A DNA stretch of 64,000 nt from Candidatus Anammoximicrobium sp. (GCA_012515235.1 JAAYYU010000094.1:59044-123043), one strand, 5' to 3'. Counted from the first letter of the stretch, positions 8,640 through 18,664 are shown. Numbers and translations are program-made. Notes: a model not told the origin generated them from the letters alone.

Positions 8640-9910
8640 GTCCGCACCTGGCCTTCCCCGAAGACCACGTATTTGTAGGTGGTCAGTTCCTTCAAGCCAC
8701 AGGGGCCGCGGGCGTGGAAGCGGTCGGTGCTGATGCCGATCTCCGCGCCCAAGCCGAATTCGCCGCCGTCGTTGAAGCGCGTGCTGGCGTTGACCATCAC
8801 GGCCGAGCTGTCCACGCACCGGGTGAACTTGCGGGCTGCGGCCAGATCCCCGGTGACGACGGCGTCCGTGTGGTGTGAACCGTACTGGTTGATGTGCGCG
8901 ATCGCCTGGTCCAACGACTCGACCACCTTGACCGAGATGACCGGCCCCAGGTACTCGGCGTAGTAATCCTCTTCCGTGGCCGGTTTGGCGCCGGCGACCA
9001 GCGTGCAGGTTGCTTCGTCGCCGCGGAGTTCGACGCCGCGCTGTTGCAGGGCCGCTCCGATGCGCGGCAGGAATTCCTGGGCCGCCTTGCGGTGCACCAA
9101 CAGCGACTCGCAAGCGTTGCACACGCCCATCCGCTGGCACTTGGCGTTGACCGTCAGCGTTTCCGCCATGTCCAAATCGGCCGAGGCATCGACGTACACG
9201 TGGCAGTTTCCGGTGAAGTGCTTGATCACCGGCATCTTGGCCTCGGCCGCCACGCGGCGGATCAGGCTTTCTCCGCCGCGGGGGATCGCCACGTCGATGT
9301 ACTCCGGCAGCGACAGGAAATGCCCCACGGCGTCGCGGTCGGCCGTGGCCACCAACTGGACCGCCTCCGCCGGCAAGCCATGCCTCGCGGCGGCCTCGGT
9401 CAGCAGTTCCACGATGACTCGGCTGGAGTGGGCGGCTTCCTTGCCGCCGCGGAGGATGACGGCGTTGCCGCTCTTGACGCAGATCGCCGCCGCGTCGGCG
9501 GTCACGTTGGGTCGCGACTCGTAGATGAAGAAGACCACTCCCAAGGGCACGCGGACCTTGCTGACTTCCAAGCCGTTGGGCCGCAGGCACGACTCGATGA
9601 TCTCCCCCACGGGGTCGCGGAGCATGGCGATTTCTTCCAGCGCCGCGGCGATGCCCTCGATGCGCGCGGACGTCAACCGCAAGCGGTCGACCTGGGCGTC
9701 GCTCAGGCCAAAGCCGGGCGCGGCCGCCAGATCTTGGGCGTTGGCCGCCAGGATCTGCGCGCTGCGCTCGCGGAGCAGGCGGGCCGACGAGGTGAGCCAC
9801 TGGTCTTTCTGGGCTCCGCTGGCCAGAGCCAATCGCCCGGCCGCCGTCTTGGCAGCTTGCGCCACACCCAGACAGTAGGCTTGCAAGTCGGATTGCTGAA
9901 TCGTGGACAT
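8636..9910 (-). CDS. proA: Glutamate-5-semialdehyde dehydrogenase (gamma-glutamyl phosphate reductase)
   Basis: Second step of proline synthesis: NADPH-dependent reduction of gamma-glutamyl phosphate to glutamate-5-semialdehyde. At 424 aa it has the usual family length and is colinear throughout. [11 protein letters not shown] and [13 protein letters not shown] are family signatures. The catalytic Cys lies in [13 protein letters not shown], and [10 protein letters not shown] is conserved. Cytoplasmic. proB is not in the window. The gene is first of a two-gene unit with the class IV aminotransferase and shares a 245-base divergent upstream region with hisH. Confidence 0.97.
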   Translation of the reverse strand: MSTIQQSDLQAYCLGVAQAAKTAAGRLALASGAQKDQWLTSSARLLRERSAQILAANAQDLAAAPGFGLSDAQVDRLRLTSARIEGIAAALEEIAMLRDPVGEIIESCLRPNGLEVSKVRVPLGVVFFIYESRPNVTADAAAICVKSGNAVILRGGKEAAHSSRVIVELLTEAAARHGLPAEAVQLVATADRDAVGHFLSLPEYIDVAIPRGGESLIRRVAAEAKMPVIKHFTGNCHVYVDASADLDMAETLTVNAKCQRMGVCNACESLLVHRKAAQEFLPRIGAALQQRGVELRGDEATCTLVAGAKPATEEDYYAEYLGPVISVKVVESLDQAIAHINQYGSHHTDAVVTGDLAAARKFTRCVDSSAVMVNASTRFNDGGEFGLGAEIGISTDRFHARGPCGLKELTTYKYVVFGEGQVRT

Positions 9911-10155
9911 GGGGGGGAATCCGGGATTTCAGAGGTTGGATTCTGGACTGGAACCTCTCCGTCTTTCGCAGGGGAGGCAACGTTCGAGAGAGTATGGGGC
10001 AAAAGCCGACCGGCGTCAATGTCGCCGGGCCGGAGTGTGCCCTACGAATCGGGACCGATCCGGGATAGAATGCCTGCGCGTAAACTTCTACGCCGCGGCG
10101 GGTGTCCTGCCAGCGACAATCGCCCCGCAGTCTCAGGCCGATGGAAAACGAACTC

Positions 10156-10791
10156 ATGATCGCCATCATCGACTATCAAATGGGCAACTTGCGAAGCGTG
10201 CAAAAGGGCTTCGAGAAAGTCGGCCACGAGGCCGTGATCACGTGCGATCCTCGGCAGATCGCCCACGCCGACAAGATCGTGTTGCCGGGCGTCGGCGCGT
10301 TTCGGGACGCGATCGCTGAACTGCGGCATCGTGACTTGATCGGTCCCATCGCCGACGCGGTGGCCAGCGGCAAGCCGTTCCTGGGGATCTGCCTGGGACT
10401 GCAACTGCTGTTCGACGTGAGCTACGAAGGCGGCGAGCACCAGGGCCTGGGAATCGTCCACGGCCAGGTGGTCCGGTTCGAGGTGCCGGCCGAGTACAAA
10501 GTCCCGCACATGGGCTGGAACCAGGCCCGGATTCGCAGGCCGGCGCCGATCCTGGCCGGCATCGAGGACGGCACGCATTTCTACTACGTCCATTCGTACT
10601 ACGTCCTGCCGGACGATCCGGACGTGGTGGCCGTCGAAACGGAATACCATCGCCCGTTCTGCGCCATGATCTGGCGCGACAACGTCTGCGCAACTCAATT
10701 CCACCCGGAAAAGAGTCAGCGTCACGGCTTGCGGATGCTGAAGAACTTTGCGGAACTGGACGCCGCTGGCCTTTCGGGCCGGGGATGTTGA
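10156..10791 (+). CDS. hisH: Imidazole glycerol phosphate synthase, glutamine amidotransferase subunit
   Basis: The product is 211 aa, normal for HisH. It hydrolyses glutamine and passes ammonia to HisF for imidazole-ring formation in histidine synthesis. The class I amidotransferase triad is visible: the nucleophile Cys in [12 protein letters not shown], and His and Glu in [14 protein letters not shown] and YYVHSYYV are typical HisH segments. The ATG at 10156 gives the canonical N-terminus [16 protein letters not shown]. An in-frame ATG at 10141 would add five residues and neither has a strong ribosome-binding site. No hisF or other his gene is adjacent. Confidence 0.95.
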   Translation: MIAIIDYQMGNLRSVQKGFEKVGHEAVITCDPRQIAHADKIVLPGVGAFRDAIAELRHRDLIGPIADAVASGKPFLGICLGLQLLFDVSYEGGEHQGLGIVHGQVVRFEVPAEYKVPHMGWNQARIRRPAPILAGIEDGTHFYYVHSYYVLPDDPDVVAVETEYHRPFCAMIWRDNVCATQFHPEKSQRHGLRMLKNFAELDAAGLSGRGC

Positions 10792-10855
10792 GCCCACAGC
10801 CGGACGGCCTTTGGTCGGGCCATCCCGGTTCGCCGGCTTGTCTCTCGAACGGCGT

Positions 10856-11983
10856 TTACGACTCGATCCAGCCGCCGCCGAGGACGCGGGCGCCGTCGTA
10901 GCACACGACCGCCTGGCCGGGGGCCACGCCGTACCGCGGCTCGTCAAAACGGACGGACAGCCGGTCTCCGGGGAGAATTTCCGCCGTGGCCAGAGCGGCC
11001 TGCGCGTTGTAGCGGATCTTGGCTTGGCAGCGGAACTCGCCCGCCGGCGGATCGGCCAGCCAATTCGTGCGCTCGGCGGTCAATTCCCGGCGAGCCAAAT
11101 CGTCGTGGCTGCCGATCACGACGCGCCTCGTGTCCGGCTCGATGCGAACCACAAAGGCTCGCTGGCCCAGCGCGATGCCCAGCCCGCGGCGCTGGCCGAT
11201 CGTGAATCGCTCGATCCCGGCGTGCCGGCCCAACACGCGGCCGTCGACGCCGACGAAGTCTCCGCTGGTGTCGATCGCGGCGTCGCGATGCTCGCGCACG
11301 AACCGGTCATGCTCGCCCGGCGGGACAAAGCAGATCTCCTGGCTGTCGGGCTTGTCCGCGACGGGCAAACCGAGTCGGTCGGCAAATTCGCGGATCTGCG
11401 GCTTCTCGTACTGGCCGATCGGCAGCAGCATCCGCCGCAGCATCTGCCGCTGGATACCGAACAAAGCGTACGACTGGTCCTTGGCTGCGTCCACGCCGCG
11501 GTGCAATTCCGGAAGGTCGGAACCAGCAGCGGGCAGCACGCGGGCGTAATGCCCCGTGGCCAGGAATTCCGCGTGGACGCTGTCGGCAAAGCCGAACAAC
11601 CGGCCGAATTTCAGCCGGGCGTTGCACATCGCACAGGGGTTCGGAGTGCGGCCCGCCGTGTACTCGGTCACGAAATAGTCGATAATCTGCGAGAATTCCG
11701 CCCGCAGGTCGAGGACTTCAAAGGGAATCTGGAGACGCTCGGCCACGCGGCCCACGTCTTGCGTGTCGTCGGCGCTGCTCCACCGCGGGCCGCTGGCCGA
11801 GGCGGGCTCCGCGGTCGCCGACAAAGGCGTGCAAGCGGGACCGGACTCCGCACGCTCAGCGGCCGGGGGTGGAATGCCGCGCCGCATGAATACGCCGATC
11901 ACCTCATGCCCCTGCTGCAGCAACAAGTGGGCGGCTACGCTGCTATCGACGCCGCCCGACATGGCCAAGACGACTCGTGACAT
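10856..11983 (-). CDS. mnmA: tRNA-specific 2-thiouridylase
   Basis: Adds sulfur to U34 of Lys, Glu and Gln tRNAs. The PP-loop SGGVDSS lies at the N-terminus for ATP binding. The two catalytic cysteines are in NPCAMCNARLKF and SQEICFVPP. RFTIGQRRGLGIA and the C-terminal beta-barrel domain are present. At 375 aa it is typical in length. The ATG at 11983 (MSRVVLAMSGG) was chosen because it places the PP-loop at the usual distance; the longer open frame upstream shows no similarity. GGAGA sits unusually close, three bases before the ATG. Between MRR and the conserved DDTQDV there is a Pro/Ala/Ser-rich insert of about 30 residues. Convergent with hisH. Confidence 0.95.
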   Translation of the reverse strand: MSRVVLAMSGGVDSSVAAHLLLQQGHEVIGVFMRRGIPPPAAERAESGPACTPLSATAEPASASGPRWSSADDTQDVGRVAERLQIPFEVLDLRAEFSQIIDYFVTEYTAGRTPNPCAMCNARLKFGRLFGFADSVHAEFLATGHYARVLPAAGSDLPELHRGVDAAKDQSYALFGIQRQMLRRMLLPIGQYEKPQIREFADRLGLPVADKPDSQEICFVPPGEHDRFVREHRDAAIDTSGDFVGVDGRVLGRHAGIERFTIGQRRGLGIALGQRAFVVRIEPDTRRVVIGSHDDLARRELTAERTNWLADPPAGEFRCQAKIRYNAQAALATAEILPGDRLSVRFDEPRYGVAPGQAVVCYDGARVLGGGWIES

Positions 11984-12320
11984 GGATCTCCGGCATGGTG
12001 GACTGAGGACGACCGATTTGGAATCTCGCGCTGTTTCCGGTCCAACTTGCGGCCAGTGGGCAAGCCGTTGACCGAAAACGCCGCCCGTCCCGTCGGGCCT
12101 TTCCGCGTGCGGGCAGTTTAGGCCGATCCGGTCACCCTGGCAACCGGCGCCACGGTTCTCCGGCGGGCGGGGGACGGCGGGCGGGGCAACGGGACGACGG
12201 CAATGCCCCTTTTCACGGCGCGGCGTTTGGCGATAAGATACACGCTGACGCGGATTTGTGCCGCGCGGCGGAGATGTCCGCAGTTTGCAGCCTTTTGCTG
12301 TCTGAAGTTCTGAGGAACGC
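11984..12320. other. Divergent intergenic region mnmA / prfB
   Basis: These 337 bases hold no recognisable gene. The part at 12150-12200 is a GGCGGGC-rich, low-complexity stretch. Both flanking genes must start from promoters in here; none could be assigned with confidence. Confidence 0.5.
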
Positions 12321-13455
12321 ATGGAAACGCAAATGTTCGATCGAGCCAAGTCGATTCAAGAGCGACTCGTACAGCTTCGAGACAGTCTTTGACTACGACA
12401 ACCGCAAGAAACAGGTTTCCGAGATCGAGACCCGCATGGCCGGGCCGGGCTTCTGGGATAACCAGGAGCGGGCGCAGGAAACGGTCGGTCAGTTGAAGTC
12501 GCTGAAGTCGGTGCTGGAGCCCTTGGCGGAATTGATCGCCGCGGCGGGAGATCTGGAAGCGCTGCTGGAGCTGGCGGAAGAGGACGAGTCGGCCGCCGGC
12601 GAGGTGCTGGCGGAAGTCGAGCGGCTGGAGCAACGGCTGGAGGAGTTGGAGTTGCGGGCGCTGCTGAACGGTCCCCATGACGAGCGTGGGGCCATCCTCA
12701 GCATCAACGCCCGCGACGGCGGCACGGACGCGGCCGACTGGGCCGAGATGCTGTTGCGGATGTACATCCAGTGGGCTCAGAAAAACGACTACACCGTGGC
12801 GCTGCTTGACCGCAACGACAACGAGGAAGCCGGGATCAGCAATGCGACGATCGCCATTCGGGGCCCCATGGCCTACGGGTACTTGAAAGGCGAGACGGGG
12901 ATGCACCGTTTGGTTCGCATCAGCCCCTTTAACGCGGAAGGCAAGCGGCAGACGAGTTTCGCGGCGATCGATGTGTCCCCGGAGGTGTCCGAGGACATCG
13001 GCATCGACATCGCGGAGAAGGACGTGCGCGAAGACGTCTTTCGGGCCAGCGGCGCCGGCGGCCAGCACGTGAACAAGACGAGCAGCGCCATCCGGCTGAC
13101 ACACCTCCCGACGGGCATCGTCGTCCAGTGCCAGAATGAGCGCAGCCAGCACAAGAACCGGGCGACCGCCTGGAAGATGCTGCGGGCCCGGCTGGCTCGC
13201 GTCGAAGAAGAGAAACGCGAGGCGGAGCAGGCCGAAAAGTATCAGAAGCAGGCCCGCGTCGGGTTCGGATCGCAGATCCGCAACTATTTCCTGCATCCCG
13301 ATCAACGGGTCAAGGATGCGCGGACCGGCTATCTGGTCGGCAACTTCAACAGCGTCTTGGACGGCAACCTGCAGCCCTTTCTCGACTCGTATTTGCGTTG
13401 GCGGGTCCAGCAAGACGCTGCGCCGGCAAAGGTGGCGGACCGTGAGTCCAACTGA
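12321..13455 (+). CDS. prfB: Peptide chain release factor 2 (programmed +1 frameshift)
   Basis: RF2 reads UGA and UAA stop codons. Translation starts at the ATG at 12321 (GAGG seven bases upstream) as METQMFDRAKSIQERLVQL and meets an in-frame TGA at 12390. The sequence there is CTT TGA C, the classical RF2 autoregulatory slip site. A +1 shift continues with GAC at 12391, giving DYDNRKKQVSEIE and a protein of about 377 aa. SPF (residues 201-203) is the stop-codon-recognition tripeptide. GGQ (246-248) is the peptidyl-tRNA hydrolysis motif, followed by HVNKTSSAIRLTH. Scanners that ignore the shift would call a wrong start at 12256 in the second frame. The following gene overlaps the stop codon. 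Low RF2 raises frameshifting, so expression is self-regulated. Confidence 0.96.
12387..12393 (+). promoter_or_regulatory. RF2 programmed +1 frameshift site CTT-TGA-C
   Basis: CTT (codon 23) followed by in-frame TGA and C is the RF2 slip sequence known from E. coli and many bacteria. The ribosome slips from CTT to TTT so that GAC is read next. In E. coli an AGGGGG Shine-Dalgarno-like stimulator lies three bases upstream. Here the preceding bases are CGAGACAGT, with no such purine block. Confidence 0.93.
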
Positions 13456-14050
13456 CGCTGCGGCGCGAATCCTGGAGGTGGTCGGCCGCGACGGGCGCGG
13501 GTTGCGCGTCACGTTCCTGTGGGACGAGGACCGGTTCGGGCACGAGATCGCCTATCTGGAGGGGCGCGAGGCAACCGTCTGCCTGAGGGCCGACTTGGGC
13601 CGCGGCCAGGATCCCTGGCCCGCCAGCCCGGCGCTGCAGCAGTTGAGTCTGGAGGAACTCCAACCGGGACGGCCCGGCGCGCTGCTGGTGGGGATGGCCG
13701 GCCAGAGTCATTGGTCGCAAAGCGTCGAAGTGGACGCGGCCACGACGAGCGTGACGTTCGACGCCGCCTGCCGAGTGCAGGGCCCGCCGCGGTGGCTGGG
13801 CAGCCGTTATCGCGCGATTCCCGACGCCGGCGTCGAGGCGGCGCCGGACGGCGGCTTGACGCTGCCGGGCCGAGTGGCCTTGAACGTCGAGCCGGCGGCA
13901 GACGGGCCTCCGGCCCGGATCGAAACGGCCGGCCTCTGCGTAGCGATCGCTCCCGATTGGCGTACGCTGAGCCTTCCGGCCACCGTACGATGGAAATATC
14001 GAATCTCCGTCCGTGCCGCCGCGGCGCTGCCGAGCGGCGCGGCGGTCTGA
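13442..14050 (+). CDS. Protein of unknown function coupled to prfB
   Basis: The product is 202 aa. I chose the GTG at 13442, which overlaps the last 14 bases of prfB and follows AAAGGTGG; no ATG gives a sensible N-terminus. I do not recognise a family. The sequence is rich in short beta-type stretches (LRVTFLWDE, EVDAATTSVTFDAACRV, GGLTLPGRVALNVE, KYRISVRA) and has no signal peptide or membrane segment, so a cytoplasmic beta-rich protein is likely. Its position between prfB and folC on the same strand suggests co-transcription. Reality of the gene is supported by the clean overlap and spacing, not by similarity. Confidence 0.65.
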   Translation: MSPTDAAARILEVVGRDGRGLRVTFLWDEDRFGHEIAYLEGREATVCLRADLGRGQDPWPASPALQQLSLEELQPGRPGALLVGMAGQSHWSQSVEVDAATTSVTFDAACRVQGPPRWLGSRYRAIPDAGVEAAPDGGLTLPGRVALNVEPAADGPPARIETAGLCVAIAPDWRTLSLPATVRWKYRISVRAAAALPSGAAV

Positions 14051-14094
14051 TCCTACGGGAACGTCTGGCCGATCCTCATCCAGGACGACATGCC

Positions 14095-15537
14095 ATGCCC
14101 CTTGCCCCGGACATCGTGGATCACGACGCCGCACTGGCCTTTCTCTTCGGGCGGATCGATTACGAACGGTCCGATCGCCTGCCGGACCGGCTGCGCGGGC
14201 TGAAGCTGGACCGCATGCGGGAGTTGGCTTCGCGGCTGGGAGATCCTCACGAGCGATTCCCCATCGTCCACGTGGCCGGAACCAAGGGCAAGGGCTCCAC
14301 GGCGGCGATGATCGCCGCCGTGTTGAGCGCGGCTGGATACCGCACGGGCTTGTACATCTCGCCCCACGTGACTTGCGTCGAAGAGCGTCTGCAGATCGAC
14401 GGCCGGCTGTGCAGCCAGCAGGAATTCGTCGAGTTGATCCGCCGGATTCGGCCCGCCGTGGACGCGATGGACGTCGCCTGTCACACGCGCGGCGACGACG
14501 GTCAGGGGCCGACCTACTTCGAAATCACAACGGCCGCCGCCCTGCTTCATTTCGCCTCCCATCAGGTCGATGCGGCGGTCCTCGAAGTCGGCTTGGGCGG
14601 CCGTCTGGATTCCACCAACATCTGCTGCCCCGAAGTCTCGGTGATCACCAGCATCAGCTTCGATCACATGCGGCAGTTGGGCAACACGCTGGCCTCCATC
14701 GCTGCCGAAAAGGCGGGGATTGTCAAGCCGGGAGTGCCGGTGGTGACCGGCGTTACCGAAGCCGAACCGCTGGGCGTGATCCAACAGACGGCCACCCGTA
14801 ACGGCTGTGCGTGTTACGTCGCCGGCACGCATTTCTCGCATCGCTACGGCGGGTCGCATTTGCCGCTGTGCGATCCGGCGTCGCATTCTCCCTGGCCGCA
14901 CGGCTGGTCTGCATTCGACTACTGGGAAGAAGCCGCGGAGGGCCGACGTGAATTGAGCGGCCTGCGAATCGGGCTGATCGGCCGGCACCAGGCCGCCAAC
15001 GGAGCCGTGGCCTTGGCTACGCTGGGCCGGCTGCGCGAGCAGGGTTGGCAAGTGGACGAGGTCGCCGTCCGGAGCGGTCTGGCCCAGGTGGAAGTGCCGG
15101 CCCGCGCCGAGGTCGTCCAGCAGCGGCCGACGGTGATCATCGACTCCGCTCACAACGCCGCCTCGATGCAGGCGTTGATCGAGGTCATCCGGGAGACGTA
15201 TCCCCGAAACGGCCGGCGCCGCCGGATTCTGGTCTTCGCCGCCAGCCAGGACAAGGATGTGGCCGCCATGCTGGCGCCTTTGCTGGGGGAATTCGACGTG
15301 GCGATCCTGACACGGTTTCGGAACAACCCGCGCGCGGCCGACCCGGACAAGCTGCGGGCGACCGCCGAGCAACTGCTGGCCGGCGACAGCGCGCCGGCCT
15401 GTCAAGTGCTGACCCGCGGCGACTCGCTCCGCGCTTGGGACCTGGCCCGCGCGACGGCTTCTGAGGACGATCTGATCTGCGTGGCGGGATCCTTCTTTCT
15501 GGCCTCCGAACTCCGCCGCTTGACCCAGCTGCATTAA
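14095..15537 (+). CDS. folC: Bifunctional folylpolyglutamate synthase / dihydrofolate synthase
   Basis: Mur-ligase-family enzyme of 480 aa that adds glutamate to dihydropteroate or folates with ATP. The P-loop HVAGTKGKGST is near residue 65. FEITTAAALLHF, EVGLGGRLDSTN and SISFDHMRQLGNTLASIAAE are FolC signatures, and IDSAHNAASM opens the C-terminal domain. The ATG at 14095 follows AGGA at suitable spacing; the open frame extending upstream is a shadow of the preceding gene. It carries an insert of roughly 30 residues around HSPWPHGWSAFDYW. Its TAA overlaps the stop codon of the convergent propeller gene (TTAA at 15534-15537). Confidence 0.94.
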   Translation: MPLAPDIVDHDAALAFLFGRIDYERSDRLPDRLRGLKLDRMRELASRLGDPHERFPIVHVAGTKGKGSTAAMIAAVLSAAGYRTGLYISPHVTCVEERLQIDGRLCSQQEFVELIRRIRPAVDAMDVACHTRGDDGQGPTYFEITTAAALLHFASHQVDAAVLEVGLGGRLDSTNICCPEVSVITSISFDHMRQLGNTLASIAAEKAGIVKPGVPVVTGVTEAEPLGVIQQTATRNGCACYVAGTHFSHRYGGSHLPLCDPASHSPWPHGWSAFDYWEEAAEGRRELSGLRIGLIGRHQAANGAVALATLGRLREQGWQVDEVAVRSGLAQVEVPARAEVVQQRPTVIIDSAHNAASMQALIEVIRETYPRNGRRRRILVFAASQDKDVAAMLAPLLGEFDVAILTRFRNNPRAADPDKLRATAEQLLAGDSAPACQVLTRGDSLRAWDLARATASEDDLICVAGSFFLASELRRLTQLH

Positions 15538-16877
15538 GGCTGTTTCACGTCGTAGCACCACAGCGTGTCGTGGTAGCGGAGGTACAGCCGGCCGTCGAGC
15601 AGCACCGGGTGCGCCCAAGCGTCGCGGACTCGCCTCGTCACCAGCCGGAAGCGAGCGGCGACCTGCAGGCCGTTCGCGTCGGGGGTCAGCATCCCCGCCA
15701 TGCCCGTCTCGTCGAAGACATACAGCCGGCCATCCGCGAAGACGGCCGCCCCAGTCGTAAACGCCGGCTGTTCGCACCTGGTCTGGCCGGTCGCCCAATC
15801 GACGCCCAGCCACCGCTTGTTGCGCCGATAGCCTGCGGCATACAACGTGTCGCCGACCAGCACGCCGCTGCCGGTCACCGTGTCCAAGGGCGAATGCCAC
15901 ACCTGTTCGGCGCCGATCCGGTCCCCCGCGGCCCGCAGCCCGTACGCCCGCCCGTCCTCGGCGTACGGCGTGACGTAGTACACGCGTCCGCCGCCGTAGA
16001 TCGGGGTGGACACGTTCGTGCCGTAGACGTTCTTCAGCGGCACGCTCCACAGCAGTTGTCCGCGATCCGCGTCGAGGCCGAAGCCGTGTCCCGACGAACA
16101 GCCGGCGATCAGCCGGTGCCCCGCGTAGCGAAACAAGATGGGCGAAGCGTGGGAGGTGCGGTCGCCCTCCAGCGGCCCGCTGGTCCACACCGTCTGCCCC
16201 GTCTGTTTGTCGAGCGCCGCCGCCAGCGTCTGGGGGCCGCCCGGCGTGACAATCACACGCGGGCCGTCGATCAACAGGCACTCGCTGACGGCCCACGTGA
16301 TGTTCTGGGCGTCGAACCGCTCCAGCACGTCCACGGCCCACACCTGGCGTCCGTCGGCGGCGTCCAAACAGGCCAGACGGCCATGCGCGTTCAAATGGTA
16401 CAGCCGGCCTTGGGAGTAGGCACAGCTGGCGCGGGCGCCGGGAAAGGACGCCTGCCAGGCTGCCCCGTTCCGGGCTTGCCACAACCGCCGGCCGTCGAGG
16501 TCCAAGGCGAACACGACCAGGTCGTCGCCCACGTCTCCCGTCACGTACAACCGCTCCTTCACGATGATCGGCGACGACCAGCCTTGGCCAAGCCCGTCGG
16601 CCTTCCACAGCAGCCGAGGACCGTCTTCGGGCCAAGTCGACAGCAGCCCCGTTTCGCCGGAGATCCCGTCGCGCCGGGGACCTCGCCACTGCGGCCAATC
16701 GGGTTCGGGTGAAGCGATCAAACCGTCCGCCGCCGCGCTCGGGCCGGCTTCCAGCCCGGAACCGTCCGCCGCAAACGACGGCCCGCTGTTGCCCGTCGTC
16801 GAGCCGGCAAGAATGCCCAGGAGCAACAGCAGGGACACGAGACCCGAGGCTGGATGGCGGCGCTGGCAGTGCTGCAT
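15534..16877 (-). CDS. Secreted PQQ-type beta-propeller protein
   Basis: The product is 447 aa. The ATG at 16877 follows AAGAGGAATATCGAG and begins a signal peptide with core SLLLLLGILAG. The mature part opens with WPQWRGPRRDGIS, a hallmark of planctomycete secreted PQQ-propeller proteins. It continues with repeated segments ending in LYVTGD, LWQARNG, QVWAVDV and LLWSVPL, about seven propeller blades of the BamB/quinoprotein-dehydrogenase type. Catalytic residues of quinoprotein dehydrogenases were not recognised, so a binding or scaffold role is as likely as an enzyme. Periplasmic or surface location is expected. Confidence 0.85.
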   Translation of the reverse strand: MQHCQRRHPASGLVSLLLLLGILAGSTTGNSGPSFAADGSGLEAGPSAAADGLIASPEPDWPQWRGPRRDGISGETGLLSTWPEDGPRLLWKADGLGQGWSSPIIVKERLYVTGDVGDDLVVFALDLDGRRLWQARNGAAWQASFPGARASCAYSQGRLYHLNAHGRLACLDAADGRQVWAVDVLERFDAQNITWAVSECLLIDGPRVIVTPGGPQTLAAALDKQTGQTVWTSGPLEGDRTSHASPILFRYAGHRLIAGCSSGHGFGLDADRGQLLWSVPLKNVYGTNVSTPIYGGGRVYYVTPYAEDGRAYGLRAAGDRIGAEQVWHSPLDTVTGSGVLVGDTLYAAGYRRNKRWLGVDWATGQTRCEQPAFTTGAAVFADGRLYVFDETGMAGMLTPDANGLQVAARFRLVTRRVRDAWAHPVLLDGRLYLRYHDTLWCYDVKQP

Positions 16878-17248
16878 CTCGATATTCCTCTTAGTGGTTC
16901 GCGGGGACGAATCCTGGGACTGAACGCGGCCTTGCGGCCTGAGTCGTCGCACGGCCTGAACGCGAAGCGCGCGAGTTGGCAGGAGTTTACAGCCCGCCCG
17001 GCCGGTTCACAACCTGCCCCCCCGGCCACAAGCTGCGAACAGAAACGGGAAGGCCCCCCAGGCAGCCCGCAACCGGAACGAAAGCAGAACGGATTCTCTT
17101 TCTCACCAGCCGCCGGCCGGGCGTCCGCCCAGGAACTGCCCGTGGATTCCTCGAACGACGCCGGATCGTTTCTTGCCCGTCGCCGCGCGTTTCGTTAAGC
17201 TGATGCGAATTGCTCGTTCCAACCGATTTTCCCCCGCCGGAGAAGGCC
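16878..17248. other. Divergent intergenic region, propeller gene / C69 peptidase
   Basis: These 371 bases contain no recognisable gene or RNA. The stretch is GC- and CGG-rich with no clear hairpin. Both flanking genes start outward from it, so it should hold two promoters, neither of which I can place. Confidence 0.45.
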
Positions 17249-18664
17249 ATGTTCGACTTCTGCAAAGGCTTGTTGATTGGCGTCCTGATTCTCGCGACTG
17301 CTCCTGCCGGGCCCGCCTGCGACGGCATCGTCGTGGGCCGTCTGGCCTCCGCCGACGGCTCGGTCCTGCTGGGCCACAACGAGGAGAACGCGTTGGATCG
17401 AGTGCTTGAGTTCCGCAAGATCCCGCGACTGCGGTCGAAGGCGGATGTCAAGGTGGACCTTCATCGCGGCGGCCGGCTCGAAGCCGTGCCCGAAACCGGG
17501 GCCTTCTTGTGGAGCGAGAATCCGGGCCTCGAATTCAGCGACGGATACCTGAACGAATGGGGCGTGGCCATCGCCAGCATCCAGTGCATGACGCGCGAAG
17601 ACAGCTACGACGCGCTGGTCGCCCGCGGCGAAATCCGCGACGGCGGAATCGCCTACATGCTCCGCCGACTCGTCGCCCAGCGGGCCCGCTCGGCCCGCGA
17701 GGGCATGGAGCTGATGGGGCAACTGGTCGAACGTTTCGGCTACGCGCATTCGGGCCGGACCTACGCGGTGGCCGATCCGCGAGAGGCTTGGATCGTCGAG
17801 GTCGTCGCGGGCCGGCGGTGGGTGGCCCAGCGCGTGCCCGACGACGCGGTCGTGATCCTGCCCGCCCGGCACATCATCGGCGAGATCGACCTGGCCGACC
17901 GGGCCAACTTCCGCGCCTCGCCCGACCTGATCAGCTACGCCACGCAGCGCGGCTGGTACGATCCGGCCGGCGGCCGGCCGTTCAGCTTCCGCCTGGCCTA
18001 CCAGACCCCGGAACGGACGAAGCCCGACGGGCGCCAGTTCCGCGGCCAGGAACTCGTTACCGGCAAACCGGGCCAATGGCCGCCGGAACAACCGTTGGCG
18101 TTCGCCGTCCGCCCGCGCCAGCGACTGTCCGTGGCCGACGTCGCTGCGGTGCTGCGCGATCCGGGCGGAGTGGCCGCCATGTTCGGCAAGACGACCCAGG
18201 AAGCGGCCGTGTTCCAACTGCGGCCCGGCTTGCCGAGCGAGATCGGCTGCGTCTACTGGCGCACGACGGGCCGGCCCGACATCAGCGTTTTGACGCCCTG
18301 GCACGTCGCCGTCACGGAAACGCCCGAAAGCTACGGCCGCCGCGGCGACCCGGCAGAACTGCTCTCGTTGCAGCACCACTTCCAGCCGGCAAGCGACATC
18401 TTCCAGCCCGATGATGCGCGGGCCTGGTGGAAGTTCAAACGCCTGGCTCAAGTCGTGGACCAGTCCTACGCCGAACGAATCACCGCCGTCCAGGCAATCT
18501 GGTCGGCGATGGAGCGTCGTCTGATGCAGGAGCAAGCCCAGATCGAAGCCGAGGCCTTGAAACTCTGGCCCACCGACCCCGCCGCCGCGCGCGCCCTGCT
18601 GACCCGCTTCTGCAGCCAGCGCGCGCTGGAAGCCTGCGCCGAGGCCGACCGCCTGGCAGAGTAG
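17249..18664 (+). CDS. Secreted C69-family dipeptidase-like Ntn-hydrolase
   Basis: The product is 471 aa. The ATG at 17249 follows GGAGAAGG and starts a signal peptide ending at GPA. The next residue, Cys24 of CDGIVVGRLASADGS, is the expected N-terminal nucleophile of the mature enzyme, as in peptidase family C69 (PepD-type) and related penicillin-acylase-like hydrolases. GHNEEN, NEWGVAIAS and the segment YAVADPREAWIVEVVAGRRW, which forms the enzyme core, also fit the family. Maturation would therefore be by signal cleavage. It should act outside the cytoplasm on small peptides or amides; substrate unknown. The C-terminal 80 residues are helical and Gln/Glu-rich. Confidence 0.85.
   Translation: MFDFCKGLLIGVLILATAPAGPACDGIVVGRLASADGSVLLGHNEENALDRVLEFRKIPRLRSKADVKVDLHRGGRLEAVPETGAFLWSENPGLEFSDGYLNEWGVAIASIQCMTREDSYDALVARGEIRDGGIAYMLRRLVAQRARSAREGMELMGQLVERFGYAHSGRTYAVADPREAWIVEVVAGRRWVAQRVPDDAVVILPARHIIGEIDLADRANFRASPDLISYATQRGWYDPAGGRPFSFRLAYQTPERTKPDGRQFRGQELVTGKPGQWPPEQPLAFAVRPRQRLSVADVAAVLRDPGGVAAMFGKTTQEAAVFQLRPGLPSEIGCVYWRTTGRPDISVLTPWHVAVTETPESYGRRGDPAELLSLQHHFQPASDIFQPDDARAWWKFKRLAQVVDQSYAERITAVQAIWSAMERRLMQEQAQIEAEALKLWPTDPAAARALLTRFCSQRALEACAEADRLAE

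Noticed and set aside
12256..13455. A continuous prfB frame starting at 12256
   Set aside because: The first residues do not match RF2; the true start is in the other frame at 12321 followed by the CTT-TGA-C shift.
15534..15537. Overlapping stop codons of convergent folC and propeller genes
   Set aside because: Such contact is common in compact genomes and needs no special explanation.
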